Below are positions 1 to 8,609 of a stretch of DNA of 64,000 nt, piece by piece (within the stretch, counting starts at the first letter, position 1; the number at the start of each line of letters is the position of its first letter). A program made the position numbers and the translations under genes. The notes under the pieces are model-generated. The model was given only the letters and a program-made list of their open reading frames with translations. It was not told the DNA's origin and ran no database searches. Source of the DNA: Brevundimonas sp. (lineage in GTDB: Bacteria > Pseudomonadota > Alphaproteobacteria > Caulobacterales > Caulobacteraceae). The stretch covers positions 97,857 to 161,856 of the forward strand of contig NZ_JAUXQZ010000023.1 in assembly GCF_030682035.1 (NCBI RefSeq), in the 5' to 3' direction.

Positions 1-719
1 TTGCCGGTGAGACGGAAATAGACCCCCTTGCCGAAATGACCGGCGGGGATGCGGTCGGCGGGATAGCCCTCGATCCGGGCGGCCACCGTCTGGGACGCGA
101 GGCCCGGCGACGTGACCAACAGGCGGGTGGTGAGCGTAGCGCCGGCCTCACCTCCAGCGGTGATCGTGAAACCCCCGCCGGGCAGAGGCGTCGCCCGCTC
201 GAAAGGCGTGGAGACCACCACCGACCCGCCGGCGTCCTCGACCTCGCCCTGCAGGGCCAGCATATAGCCGTGGCTGTCGAAGACGCCGCTCTCGGGCGAC
301 AGGATGGCGGCATGGGCGTTCAGCGCCGGCTCCAGCGCCCGGGCCTGCGCGCCGGTCAGATGTTCGAGCCCCTCGACGCCGTTCGTCGTCGCCTGCCGGA
401 AGATGGCCTCGATCCGATCGACCTCGGCCGCTTCGGTGGCCACGACCAGCTTGCCGCATTTGCGGTGGTCGATCTTGCGGCTTTCGAGGAAGGCGTAAAG
501 CGCCCGCCGCCCCTCGACGCAGAACCGCGCCTTCAGCGAGCCGGTCGGATAGTAGAGGCCGCCGTGGATGACTTCGGAATTGCGCGAGGACACGCCCTGA
601 CCGATGTGGGGCTCCTTCTCCAGCACCAGCACCGACAGGCCCCGCTTCGCCAGCGCCCGCCCGCAGGCGAGGCCGACCGCGCCGGCGCCCACCACCGTTG
701 CGTCGAAATCGAAACTCAC
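1..719 (-). CDS. FAD-dependent oxidoreductase, LhgO-like (3' end cut by window)
   Basis: This gene runs off the left edge, so only the first ~239 codons are visible. The N-terminus has the FAD-binding Rossmann motif (VVGAGAVGLACGRALAKRG). It is followed by SRNSEVIHGGLYYPTGSLKA and a GKLVVATE block, which are typical of the L-2-hydroxyglutarate oxidase (LhgO) branch of the DAO superfamily. Its visible end, GHFGKGVYFRLTG, also fits that branch. The likely start is GTG at 717-719, which overlaps the stop of the upstream ratA-like gene by 4 nt (GTGA), indicating translational coupling. The family oxidises 2-hydroxy acids such as L-2-hydroxyglutarate to the 2-oxo acid. The exact substrate here is inferred, and other DAO oxidoreductases remain possible. 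Confidence 0.8.
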   Translation of the reverse strand, partial: MSFDFDATVVGAGAVGLACGRALAKRGLSVLVLEKEPHIGQGVSSRNSEVIHGGLYYPTGSLKARFCVEGRRALYAFLESRKIDHRKCGKLVVATEAAEVDRIEAIFRQATTNGVEGLEHLTGAQARALEPALNAHAAILSPESGVFDSHGYMLALQGEVEDAGGSVVVSTPFERATPLPGGGFTITAGGEAGATLTTRLLVTSPGLASQTVAARIEGYPADRIPAGHFGKGVYFRLTG

Positions 720-1171
720 GTCCTCGGTCCGTAGAGTTGAGCCGCCCGCACCTCGAAACAGCCCATCAGCTTGCTGACGGCGCGGTCGAAATTGGCGTGC
801 AGCATGCCGTCCAACAGCCGCGATTTGAAGGCGAAGTCGATCATGAATTCCACCCGCGTCCCCGCCGGATCGGGGAAGAACTCCCAGCGGTTCTTCAGGT
901 GCCTGAACGGCCCCCGGATCAGGCCGACCTCGACCATGTCGCGGTTCCGGTCATGCCGGACCCAGGTCGAGAATCGCTCCTTCAGGAAGGAGAAGCCGAC
1001 GGCGGCCTCAGCGTCGATCAGGCTGACGCCGGGGGCCTCCTCGCGGGGACTCCAGGTCCGCATGGCGGTAACCCAGGGCACGAACTCGGGATAGGCGCGC
1101 ACGTCGGCCACCAGCGCGGCCAGTTGATCGGGCGCATAGGGCAGGATTTTGGTGACCCGGTGGACGGCCAA
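716..1171 (-). CDS. ratA: RatA/Coq10-type SRPBCC protein
   Basis: This 151-residue protein has a single START/polyketide-cyclase fold. It opens with MAVHRVTKILPYAPDQLAALVADVRAYPEFVPW, the usual start of the RatA/Coq10 family, and ends with the conserved helix around NFDRAVSKLMGCFEVRA. In mitochondria and many proteobacteria Coq10-like proteins bind ubiquinone and support respiration. In Escherichia coli the family member RatA was described as inhibiting 70S ribosome association. It lies 7 nt downstream of lipA and overlaps the next oxidoreductase gene by 4 nt, so the three are probably co-transcribed. A ubiquinone-chaperone role is as likely as a toxin role. Confidence 0.85.
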   Translation of the reverse strand: MAVHRVTKILPYAPDQLAALVADVRAYPEFVPWVTAMRTWSPREEAPGVSLIDAEAAVGFSFLKERFSTWVRHDRNRDMVEVGLIRGPFRHLKNRWEFFPDPAGTRVEFMIDFAFKSRLLDGMLHANFDRAVSKLMGCFEVRAAQLYGPRT

Positions 1172-1178
1172 GCGCGGC

Positions 1179-2153
1179 TCACCGTCCCGTCTGCGCCAGC
1201 CGCGCCGCCCTCAGCCGCGCGAAATCATCCCCGGCGTGGTGCGAGCTGCGGGTCAGGGGCGAGGACGACACCATCAGGAAGCCCTTGGCCCGGGCGATGG
1301 CCTCATAGGCCTTGAACTCTTCCGGCGTGACGAACCGCTCGATGGCGGCATGCTTGCGGGTCGGCTGCAGGTACTGGCCGATGGTGATGAAGTCGACGCC
1401 GGCGGAGCGCATGTCGTCCATCACCTGCATGACCTCTTCGCGGGTCTCGCCCAGGCCGACCATGATGCCGGACTTGGTGAACTGGTTGGGGTCGCGCTCC
1501 TTGACCATCTGCAGCAGGCGCAGGCTGTGGAAGTAGCGGGCTCCGGGCCGGATCTTCAGATACAGCCGCGGCACAGTCTCGAGGTTATGGTTGAACACGT
1601 CCGGTGTCGCGTCGATCATCACCTCGGCGGCCCCGTCCTTGCGCAGGAAGTCGGGCGTCAGGATTTCGATGGTGGTGTTCGGCGCCTGCAGCCGGATCTG
1701 ACGCACCACCTCGGCGAAATGGGCGGCGCCGCCATCCGAGACGTCGTCCCGGTCGACGCTGGTGATGACGACGTGGTTCAGACCCAGCTGAGCGACCGCC
1801 AGGCCGACCTTGCCCGGCTCTTCCGGGTCCAGTGGCTGGGGCAGGCCGGTCTTGACGTTGCAGAAGGCGCAGGCCCGGGTGCAGGTGTCGCCCATTATCA
1901 TCAGGGTGGCGTGCTTCTGGCTCCAGCACTCGCCGATATTGGGGCAGGCCGCTTCCTCGCAGACAGTGACGAGGCCCTTGTCCTTCACGATAGCTTTGGT
2001 TGCGTTGTACTGGCCCGAACCGGGTGCCTTGACGCGCAGCCAGTCGGGCTTCTTCAGCACCGCCGTCTCGGGTCGGTTCTGCTTCTCGGGGTGACGCAGT
2101 GAGCCAGAGTCCTTTGGCGTCGTCTTCGTCAGGGTGTCGATCAGCGTGACCAA
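1179..2153 (-). CDS. lipA: Lipoyl synthase
   Basis: This 324-residue radical-SAM enzyme inserts two sulfur atoms into octanoyl groups on lipoyl-carrier domains, the last step of lipoate synthesis. Both iron-sulfur motifs are present: the auxiliary-cluster motif [12 protein letters not shown] and the radical-SAM CxxxCxxC (CTRACAFC). The C-terminus carries [14 protein letters not shown], which includes the conserved RSS serine ligand of the auxiliary cluster. Length is normal for the family. It is the first gene of a lipA-ratA-oxidoreductase run on the minus strand, and lipA next to a coq10/ratA-like gene is a common alphaproteobacterial arrangement. Confidence 0.98.
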   Translation of the reverse strand: MVTLIDTLTKTTPKDSGSLRHPEKQNRPETAVLKKPDWLRVKAPGSGQYNATKAIVKDKGLVTVCEEAACPNIGECWSQKHATLMIMGDTCTRACAFCNVKTGLPQPLDPEEPGKVGLAVAQLGLNHVVITSVDRDDVSDGGAAHFAEVVRQIRLQAPNTTIEILTPDFLRKDGAAEVMIDATPDVFNHNLETVPRLYLKIRPGARYFHSLRLLQMVKERDPNQFTKSGIMVGLGETREEVMQVMDDMRSAGVDFITIGQYLQPTRKHAAIERFVTPEEFKAYEAIARAKGFLMVSSSPLTRSSHHAGDDFARLRAARLAQTGR

Positions 2154-2323
2154 GGCGACGCGGGCTCCGGGCTGTGCGAAACCGCTATGTCGTCCTTCCG
2201 CACGGCGAAGGCAAGGCGGCCCCCCGGTTCACGCAGCGTAACGCACCTTTTCAAGGGGTCGCGGCGGTTCTAGTCTGGATGCCGAAAGACAAAGGGCGCG
2301 GGACAACCGCATCCGCACGGAGG

Positions 2324-3883
2324 ATGGACTTGCGCGTACCCCTGGATGCCAAGGACGGCGAACAGACCATTTTCGACAGCCTGATCGCCGCTCGCGACAG
2401 GTTCGGCGACAAGGAAATCCTTGAGGATATTGATCGCAAGCCGCTGACCTACACCGGGCTGATCCGCGCCTCCTTCGTACTCGGGCGCAAGATCGCTGCG
2501 ATGACCGAACCGTCTGAGCGCGTCGGCATCCTGCTGCCGGCAAGCGCGGGCGTCGTGGTCACCTTCTGCGGCCTGCACGCCCATGGCCGGGTGCCGGTGA
2601 TGCTCAACTTCACCTCGGGCCAGGCCAACATCAAGGCGGCGATCAAGGCCGCCGGTGTGAAGAAGATTCTCTGCGCCAGGCGGTTCGTGACCCAGGCCAA
2701 GCTCGAGGATCTTCTGGACGATCTGGCCACGGAAGCCGAGATCGTCTGGCTGGACGACGTACGCCAGACCATCGGCCTGCCGGACAAGCTGTACGGCCTG
2801 ATGGCCGGGCTAATGCCCAGACGGTTCCGGGTGAGGACCGACCCGTCATCGCCGGGCGTGGTGCTGTTCACCTCGGGCAGTTTCGGCGCGCCGAAGGGCG
2901 TGGTTCTGAGCCAGTGGAACCTCGTCGCCAACTGCCGTCAGGTGGCCCAGCATATCGCGCTGAAGCCCGAGTGGGTGATGTTCAATCCCCTGCCGACCTT
3001 CCACTGTTTCGGCCTGACCGGCGGGGTGCTGTTGCCCATCCTGCACGGGATGAAGGCGTTCCAGTATCCGTCGCCGCTGCACGCCAAACAGATCGTCGAA
3101 CTGCTGCCGGACGTGAAGGCGTCGATCCTGTTCGCCACCGACACCTTCCTGAACCAGTACGCCCGCGTCGCCGCGCCCGACGACTTCGCCACCCTGCAGT
3201 TTGTTGTCGCCGGGGCCGAGAAGGTTCGTCCCGAGACCCATCACCTGTTCAATACCCGCTTCCATGGCCTCAAGCTGCTGGAGGGCTACGGCGCGACCGA
3301 AGCGGCGCCGGTCGTGGCGGTGAACCATCCCGACCGCAACCGGCCAGGCACGGTCGGCCAGATGATGCCGGGCATGGAATGGCGCATCGACCCGGTCGAC
3401 GGCATCCCCGACGGCGGGCGGCTGTTCCTCCGCGGACCCAACGTCATGAAGGGCTATTTGTCTGCCGAAGATCCCGAGAGCGTCGAACCGCTGGCCGGGG
3501 GTTGGCATGACACGGGCGACATCGTCGATATCGACAAGGACGGCTATGTCTCGATCCTCGGTCGGGTGAAGCGGTTCGCCAAGATCGGGGGCGAGATGGT
3601 GTCCCTGACCGCGGTCGAGGGTCTTGCCAGCGCGGTGTGGCCCGATGCGCGGCACGCCGTCGTCTCCATCCCGGACAGCCGCAAGGGCGAGAAGCTTGTG
3701 CTGGTCACGGACCGCCGGGACGCTGACGTCGCCCGCCTGGCCGAATGGGCCCGCAGCCACGGCGCCCCCGAACTGGCCGTGCCCAAGAAGATCATGCGCG
3801 TGGCCGAAGTGCCGGTGCTGGGCACCGGCAAGACCGACTATGTCCGCATCCAGCAAATGGCCGAGCTGGAAAAAGCCGCCTGA
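2324..3883 (+). CDS. AMP-binding acyl-CoA synthetase family protein
   Basis: This is an adenylate-forming enzyme of the acyl-CoA synthetase/ligase superfamily, about 519 residues from the start chosen. It contains the P-loop-like core TSGSFGAPKGV, the GYGATEAAPV motif, and the C-terminal hinge DTGDIVDIDKDGYVSILGRVKR followed by GGEMVS. It resembles the synthetase half of Aas (2-acylglycerophosphoethanolamine acyltransferase/acyl-ACP synthetase) but has no acyltransferase domain. The frame is open from 2174, with further ATGs at 2279 and 2324. I prefer 2324 because recognisable homology (MDLRVPLDAKDGEQTIFDSL) begins there and a GGAGG lies just ahead, although its spacing is poor. The acyl substrate cannot be told from sequence. 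Confidence 0.85.
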   Translation: MDLRVPLDAKDGEQTIFDSLIAARDRFGDKEILEDIDRKPLTYTGLIRASFVLGRKIAAMTEPSERVGILLPASAGVVVTFCGLHAHGRVPVMLNFTSGQANIKAAIKAAGVKKILCARRFVTQAKLEDLLDDLATEAEIVWLDDVRQTIGLPDKLYGLMAGLMPRRFRVRTDPSSPGVVLFTSGSFGAPKGVVLSQWNLVANCRQVAQHIALKPEWVMFNPLPTFHCFGLTGGVLLPILHGMKAFQYPSPLHAKQIVELLPDVKASILFATDTFLNQYARVAAPDDFATLQFVVAGAEKVRPETHHLFNTRFHGLKLLEGYGATEAAPVVAVNHPDRNRPGTVGQMMPGMEWRIDPVDGIPDGGRLFLRGPNVMKGYLSAEDPESVEPLAGGWHDTGDIVDIDKDGYVSILGRVKRFAKIGGEMVSLTAVEGLASAVWPDARHAVVSIPDSRKGEKLVLVTDRRDADVARLAEWARSHGAPELAVPKKIMRVAEVPVLGTGKTDYVRIQQMAELEKAA

Positions 3884-3962
3884 ACCGGACGGCCGATCTG
3901 ACACAGATTCTGTTTCAGTGCGCCATGGCCGCCGCCCGCCGGACCCTGGAGCATCGACGCCG

Positions 3963-4742
3963 TCAGGTGCAGGAAGGCGTAAGCGCCTGACCGATCCGCA
4001 CCCCCGTCATCGAGATCGAACCGCCCTCGATGACATCGTTGAAGAAGCTCACCTCGTCGCCCGGCCCGCGTTGGGCGGCGACGTAGAGCAGCGGCAGATA
4101 GTGTTCGTCGCTCGGCACGCTGAGCTGGCCGTCCTTGGCCAGACTGACCCAGTCAATCAGGGCGTCATCGTCGCCGCGCAGCAAGGCCGCCTTGACCGCC
4201 TCATTGAAGTCTGACGCCCAAGGATATGCCTCGCCTCCGGCCCGTTTCCAGGTGCGCAGATTGTGCACGAAGTCGCCCGAGCCGGCGATGATCACCCCTT
4301 CATCGCGCAGCGGCGCAAGTCGCTTCGCAAGGTCATGGTGGCCGCGCGCGTCGAGGCTAAGGTCCAGCGACAACTGAACCACCGGCACATCGGCCTCGGG
4401 CCAGACATGGGCCAGCACCGACCAGGTTCCGTGATCAAGTCCCCACTGGGTGGTGGCTGTGGCGCCGGTGAGGTCCGAGACCCGCGCCGCCAGCTCGGGC
4501 GAGCCCGGCGCCGGATACTGCATCGCATGCAGTTCGTCGGGGAACCCACCAAAATCGTGGATAGTTTCCGGTTTCGGCTGAGCGGTGACAGCCAAACCCC
4601 TCGTCTCCCAGTGAGCGGAGACCATCACCAGGCCCCTCGGCTTGCCGATCGCCGCGCCCAGCGCGCGCCAGGCGTCAGCATATGAGCCTCCGAGGGCGTT
4701 CATCGGTGAGCCATGGCCGAAGAAGATCGCGGGTTGGCGCAT
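3963..4742 (-). CDS. ygiD: YgiD-type aromatic-ring extradiol dioxygenase (LigB family)
   Basis: This protein of about 259 residues belongs to the class III extradiol dioxygenase family (DOPA 4,5-dioxygenase/LigB-like). The N-terminal MRQPAIFFGHGSPMNAL carries the first metal-ligand histidine, SAHWET the second, and the HDFGGFPDELHAMQYPAPG block is diagnostic of the YgiD group. The frame is open upstream to 4856, but homology and a GAGG ribosome-binding site support ATG at 4740-4742. Members cleave catecholic rings using iron or zinc. The physiological substrate in bacteria is mostly unknown. The gene stands alone between convergent and tandem neighbours. Confidence 0.88.
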   Translation of the reverse strand: MRQPAIFFGHGSPMNALGGSYADAWRALGAAIGKPRGLVMVSAHWETRGLAVTAQPKPETIHDFGGFPDELHAMQYPAPGSPELAARVSDLTGATATTQWGLDHGTWSVLAHVWPEADVPVVQLSLDLSLDARGHHDLAKRLAPLRDEGVIIAGSGDFVHNLRTWKRAGGEAYPWASDFNEAVKAALLRGDDDALIDWVSLAKDGQLSVPSDEHYLPLLYVAAQRGPGDEVSFFNDVIEGGSISMTGVRIGQALTPSCT

Positions 4743-4815
4743 GGGGGCCTCGTTTCCGGCAATGGGGCACAGTGTCTGTTTCCAATTTGGGTCGACGGAT
4801 GTCGCTTTCAAGCCG

Positions 4816-5283
4816 TCAGGCGTCGGCCCGTCGGCCAAGCGGGCAGACCCGGTCATAGAAGGCCTGATCCGCCGGCACAGCCTGCCCCCGCGACAGCCGA
4901 AAGCGATGCTCGACCACCATGGCCTGCTGCTCGATGTTCAGCCCGCCCCAGTCGCAGTCCATGCCGACGGGATATTCATAGGACGATGGCCGGTCTCCGG
5001 CGCTGATCTTGCCGGTCAGCAGATTGACCCCCTGCTGGGCCTGCCAGACGTGGGTCAGTTCGTGGATCAGCATGGCCTGGAGCCGCAGCGGCGCCTCCGC
5101 GAGGTCCGGCGGCAAAGTCTGTCGCGGCCAGACGATCCAGTCCCGTCCGAACCAGCGCCCCGGCACGAAGGCGCGGTCGAAGGGCCAGGGCGCGGGCAGG
5201 AAGCGAATGGGATCGAGGATGAGGGAGTCGCTGAAAGCCTCAGCCGCCAGCACCCGCTCGGCCTCGGTTAGGGGCCGGATCAA
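4816..5283 (-). CDS. Vgr-related putative zinc-metallopeptidase-like protein
   Basis: This ~155-residue protein is probably started by TTG at 5281-5283. That codon overlaps the stop of the upstream carboxypeptidase gene (TTGA), so the two are translationally coupled. The middle carries LIHELTHVWQAQQGV, an HExxH zinc-binding motif, preceded by FDRAFVPGRWFGRDWIVWPR and followed by NIEQQAMVVEHRFRLSRG. Caulobacterales genomes carry such proteins under the vague name 'vgr related protein'. No signal peptide is visible. The open frame continues upstream to 5556, but that part is antisense-like low-complexity sequence. A protease or peptidoglycan-linked role is inferred only from the motif and its partner gene. 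Confidence 0.75.
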   Translation of the reverse strand: MIRPLTEAERVLAAEAFSDSLILDPIRFLPAPWPFDRAFVPGRWFGRDWIVWPRQTLPPDLAEAPLRLQAMLIHELTHVWQAQQGVNLLTGKISAGDRPSSYEYPVGMDCDWGGLNIEQQAMVVEHRFRLSRGQAVPADQAFYDRVCPLGRRADA

Positions 5284-6158
5284 GACGGCGGCGGGGGTCC
5301 GGCATAGCCGTTCGCCGGACTGACCCACTCCCAGTGCCAAGGCTCGAACGCATAGGGGACGAAGCCGAACCGCCCGGCGTTCCTGACCAGCCAGCGATAG
5401 GTCGCGCCCCGGCTCATGTGCAAGCGGCTGGCGGGCGAGGTGTCGTCCACGCCGAGGCCGACGATCCGGCCGACATAGAGATCCACCGCCGTCCCGGTGC
5501 GGTGCGGCGAACAGATCGCGCGGCGCAGACCATCGCAATTGCCCGCCGCCGCGCACCGGGCCGCGTCGGCCTCGGGGTCGCGGAAGCCGGAGAATATCTG
5601 CAGCAGCTCCGGATCACTGCCGACCTCGGGAACCTCGGCCCGAGCGGCCGCGACCAGCCGGCGGTAGGCCTCCAGCACATCGCGCCGCAGCAGCCGGGTC
5701 AGGCGGTCTGCGTGTTCTTCCGAGGCCACCAGATAGCCCAGCTGGTACAGCGGCGGCGGCTCGGGACAGGGCTCCTCGCGGACCCGGGCCATGATGAAGG
5801 GCCGACGCTCCTGCCACAGGCCGCGGAAGGTCTGAAAGGTGGGCTGGTCGAAGATGCCGGTCGATGGCAGCTGATGCGTGGTTTGGAAGTCGGCCAGCCG
5901 ACGCGCGAAGACCGGGGAGCTGGCGGCGCAGCTCGTGCCCAGTTCCTGCTGCATCAGAGGGACATAGGTCTCCCAGCCCCATTCGGCCGAACCGAACGGC
6001 GCCCATTCCAGCGTGTAAAGCGAGATGCCGTTGGCGAGGGCCGGGCCGCCCCAGTCCTCGACCTGGCGGTCGCAGAACTCGGCCTGGGCCCTTGCCGGCC
6101 CCGCGACCAGCACGGTCACGAAGGCGCTGATCAGCAGCAAAAGCAGGCGTATCGGCAT
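5280..6158 (-). CDS. Exported D-alanyl-D-alanine carboxypeptidase, VanY family
   Basis: This ~292-residue protein begins at ATG 6156-6158 with a classic signal peptide (MPIRLLLLLISAFVTVLVAG, cut near ARAQA). An N-terminal peptidoglycan-binding-like segment around residues 80-120 (FQTTHQLPSTGIFDQPTF) precedes the catalytic domain. That domain has SPHRTGTAVDLY, matching the SxHxxGxAxD zinc motif, and EPWHWEW, the ExWHxEW motif. It should act in the periplasm, trimming the terminal D-alanine or a related bond of peptidoglycan peptides. The upstream in-frame extension to 6485 is not supported by homology. It is coupled to the HExxH protein gene downstream. Confidence 0.88.
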   Translation of the reverse strand: MPIRLLLLLISAFVTVLVAGPARAQAEFCDRQVEDWGGPALANGISLYTLEWAPFGSAEWGWETYVPLMQQELGTSCAASSPVFARRLADFQTTHQLPSTGIFDQPTFQTFRGLWQERRPFIMARVREEPCPEPPPLYQLGYLVASEEHADRLTRLLRRDVLEAYRRLVAAARAEVPEVGSDPELLQIFSGFRDPEADAARCAAAGNCDGLRRAICSPHRTGTAVDLYVGRIVGLGVDDTSPASRLHMSRGATYRWLVRNAGRFGFVPYAFEPWHWEWVSPANGYAGPPPPS

Positions 6159-6441
6159 GGCGCAAGCTGAGCCCACCTCTGTGTCCACCGCAAGGCCCTT
6201 CACGTTGCACCAGAACCAGCTGGGGGACGGCTCGCGTGGCGCGCGCAAAGGCGGTGGCGAGAACTCCCCGCGAAGGATGGAATCGGCCCGATACAATTGG
6301 GGCGAGACAACCGCGACAATGCCGGGACGACAAGGGCGACATCCGCGATAACGACGACATCCCCCCCGCCCATGTCCGTCGAACGGAAAACTGGCATGGT
6401 GGGACCACGGCCGACTCAGGGCCGGATCGCCGGACGCCCGC
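6159..6441. other. Divergent intergenic region without a gene
   Basis: These 283 bases separate the start codons of the VanY-like gene (minus) and the MFS gene (plus), so both promoters should lie here. Short open frames exist on both strands, but they look like composition artefacts: low complexity and no recognisable domain. I see no convincing palindromic operator, riboswitch or tRNA. Confidence 0.5.
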
Positions 6442-7821
6442 ATGACCGACGCCGCCCCGACCCCTTCAACGCCGAAGCGAAGCAACTGGATCTTGGCGGC
6501 CTTCGCGGGCCCATCCCTGCCGTTCGCCGCCCTGGGGCTGCCGCTGATCGTTCACCTGCCGACCTTCTTCGCGCGTAGCCTTGAGCTGCCGCTGGCATCG
6601 ATCACCGCCATCTTCTTTGTCGCACGCATTCTCGACATCGGCGCCGACCCTTTCATCGGCATGTGGATCGACAAGACCCGCACGCGGATCGGCCGCTTCA
6701 AGCCATGGATCATCGGCGGCGGCCTGATGCTGATGATCGCCACCTGGCTCTGTTTCATGCCGCCGCCGGGAGCCAGCTTGCCGTTGCTGGCGGTCTGTCT
6801 GGTCGGCATCTACGTCGCGTTTTCGATCGTCGTGCTGGCCCAGACCTCGTGGGCCGCAGTGCTGTCGACCAACTACAACGAGCGCAGCCGCGTTTACGGC
6901 TGGTGGCAGTTCGGCAATGTCGTCGGCATCCTGCTGGTCCTGCTGTTGCCCGTCATTGTGGCCGCGCGCGGCGGGACCGAAGCGCAGGGCGTGGCGGCCA
7001 TGGGCATGTTCATCGTCTTCCTGCTGCCGATCACCATCGCCGTGGCGGTGAAGTACGTTCCCGAGCCGCGCGTCGTCGGCGAGTGCCACGCGACGATCAA
7101 GGACTATTTCGCCTTCTTCAAGCTGGCCTCGATCCGGCGGCTGATGCTGACCGACCTGCTCTACGGCCTGGCCCCCGGCATCACCGGCGCCCTGGCCCTG
7201 TTCTACTTCACCTCGGTGAAGGGCATGGATGGCGGGCAGGCCAATCTTCTCATCTTCGCCTATTTCGCCGCCGGGCTGGTGGGCTCGCCGTTGTGGAGCT
7301 GGGCGGCGCTCAGGCTGGGCAAACACCGGGCGTTGGCGGTGGCCGGCCTGGTCTATGCGGCAGCCTACGTCGGCGTCTGGGCCGCGCCCGTCGGATCATT
7401 TCCAATTGCGGTGGCCAGTATGTTGCTGGTCGGCCTGCCCTTCCCGGCCGGCCAGATTCTGATCCGGGCCATGATGGCCGACATCGGCGATGAGGAGCGG
7501 CTCGAAAGCGGCGAGGACCGCTCCGCCATGCTGTTCGCCCTGATGACCCTGACCAACAAGCTGGGCACGGCCCTATCGACCGTGGTTCTGCTGCCTCTGG
7601 CGTGGGTCGGGTTCCAGCAGGCCACAGGCGCGACAAACACCCCGATGGCTCTCAACACCCTCAGCGGCCTGTTCGTCATCCTGCCTATCCTCATGCTTGT
7701 GGCCAGTTCTCTGATTATCCGTCGCTTTCCCATCGACAAGGCCCGGCAGGAGGAAGTCAGGGCCGCTCTGGCGGTGCGCGACGCAGAGATGGCCGCCGCC
7801 GCAGTTTCGGACCCCACATGA
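6442..7821 (+). CDS. MFS transporter, GPH/MelB-like
   Basis: This 459-residue polytopic membrane protein has about twelve hydrophobic segments. The loop after the second helix, DIGADPFIGMWIDKTRTRIGRFKPWI, matches the conserved D-P-x-G-x-x-x-D-R-T-x-x-R-x-G-R-x-K/R-P-W motif of the glycoside-pentoside-hexuronide:cation symporters (MFS_2). The substrate is probably a sugar or glycoside moved with a cation, but it cannot be assigned. The stop overlaps the start of mazG by 4 nt (ATGA), so the two genes are translationally coupled although no functional link is obvious. Confidence 0.88.
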   Translation: MTDAAPTPSTPKRSNWILAAFAGPSLPFAALGLPLIVHLPTFFARSLELPLASITAIFFVARILDIGADPFIGMWIDKTRTRIGRFKPWIIGGGLMLMIATWLCFMPPPGASLPLLAVCLVGIYVAFSIVVLAQTSWAAVLSTNYNERSRVYGWWQFGNVVGILLVLLLPVIVAARGGTEAQGVAAMGMFIVFLLPITIAVAVKYVPEPRVVGECHATIKDYFAFFKLASIRRLMLTDLLYGLAPGITGALALFYFTSVKGMDGGQANLLIFAYFAAGLVGSPLWSWAALRLGKHRALAVAGLVYAAAYVGVWAAPVGSFPIAVASMLLVGLPFPAGQILIRAMMADIGDEERLESGEDRSAMLFALMTLTNKLGTALSTVVLLPLAWVGFQQATGATNTPMALNTLSGLFVILPILMLVASSLIIRRFPIDKARQEEVRAALAVRDAEMAAAAVSDPT

Positions 7822-8603
7822 AGCCCATCGATCGCGTGATCGGCATCATGGCGAAGCTGCGCGACCCGGTCGGCGGCTGTCCGTGGGACGTGGAGCAGAC
7901 CTTCGCCACCATCGCCCCCTATACGATCGAGGAGGCCTATGAGGTCGCCGACGCCATTGAGCGCGGCGACATGGACGAGCTGAAGTCCGAGCTCGGCGAC
8001 CTGCTGTTCCAGACTGTCTTCCATGCCCGCATGGCCGAGGAACAGGGGCTGTTCGCCTTCGACGACGTGGCCAACGCCATCGCCGACAAACTCGAACGCC
8101 GCCACCCGCACGTCTTCGGGGATGAGGCCGCGCGGCCCGACGGGACGACCCAGAAGGCCCGCTGGGAGGACATCAAGGCCGCCGAACGCGTGGCCAAGGC
8201 GCAGCATGGCGTGCTGGACGACGTCCCCGTCGGCCTTCCGGCGCTGGCGCGGGCCGCGAAACTGACCAAGCGCGCCGCCCGCGTCGGCTTCGACTGGCCC
8301 TCGACCGACGAAGTCTTCGACAAGCTGGATGAGGAGGTCGCGGAACTGCGCGTCGAGATCGCCGCCGGGGATCTGGACAAGGCGCGCGACGAGGTCGGCG
8401 ACCTGCTGTTCGTGGTCGCCAATCTGGCGCGGAAACTGGGGGTCGAGCCGGAGGACGCCCTGCGCGGGGCCAATGCGAAATTCGTGCGGCGGTTCGGGTT
8501 TATCGAGGCGGAACTGGCGAAGGATGGGCGGTCGCCGGAGCAGAGCGATCTGGCCGAGATGGACGGGCTGTGGGATGCGGCGAAGGCGGCGGAGCGGGCC
8601 TGA
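7818..8603 (+). CDS. mazG: Nucleoside triphosphate pyrophosphohydrolase MazG
   Basis: This is a 261-residue MazG with the usual two tandem MazG domains. The first is around residues 10-110 (RDPVGGCPWDVEQTF, then EEAYEVADAI and the metal-binding EL-GDLLFQ). The second is around 160-240 (EEVAELRVEIA, then DEVGDLLFVVANL). The family hydrolyses NTPs and dNTPs to the monophosphate and pyrophosphate, limiting misincorporation and modulating ppGpp stress signalling in E. coli. The start ATG at 7818 overlaps the MFS stop. The open frame extends upstream inside the MFS gene, but homology begins at MKPIDRVIGIM. Confidence 0.96.
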   Translation: MKPIDRVIGIMAKLRDPVGGCPWDVEQTFATIAPYTIEEAYEVADAIERGDMDELKSELGDLLFQTVFHARMAEEQGLFAFDDVANAIADKLERRHPHVFGDEAARPDGTTQKARWEDIKAAERVAKAQHGVLDDVPVGLPALARAAKLTKRAARVGFDWPSTDEVFDKLDEEVAELRVEIAAGDLDKARDEVGDLLFVVANLARKLGVEPEDALRGANAKFVRRFGFIEAELAKDGRSPEQSDLAEMDGLWDAAKAAERA

Positions 8604-8609
8604 CGCCCG

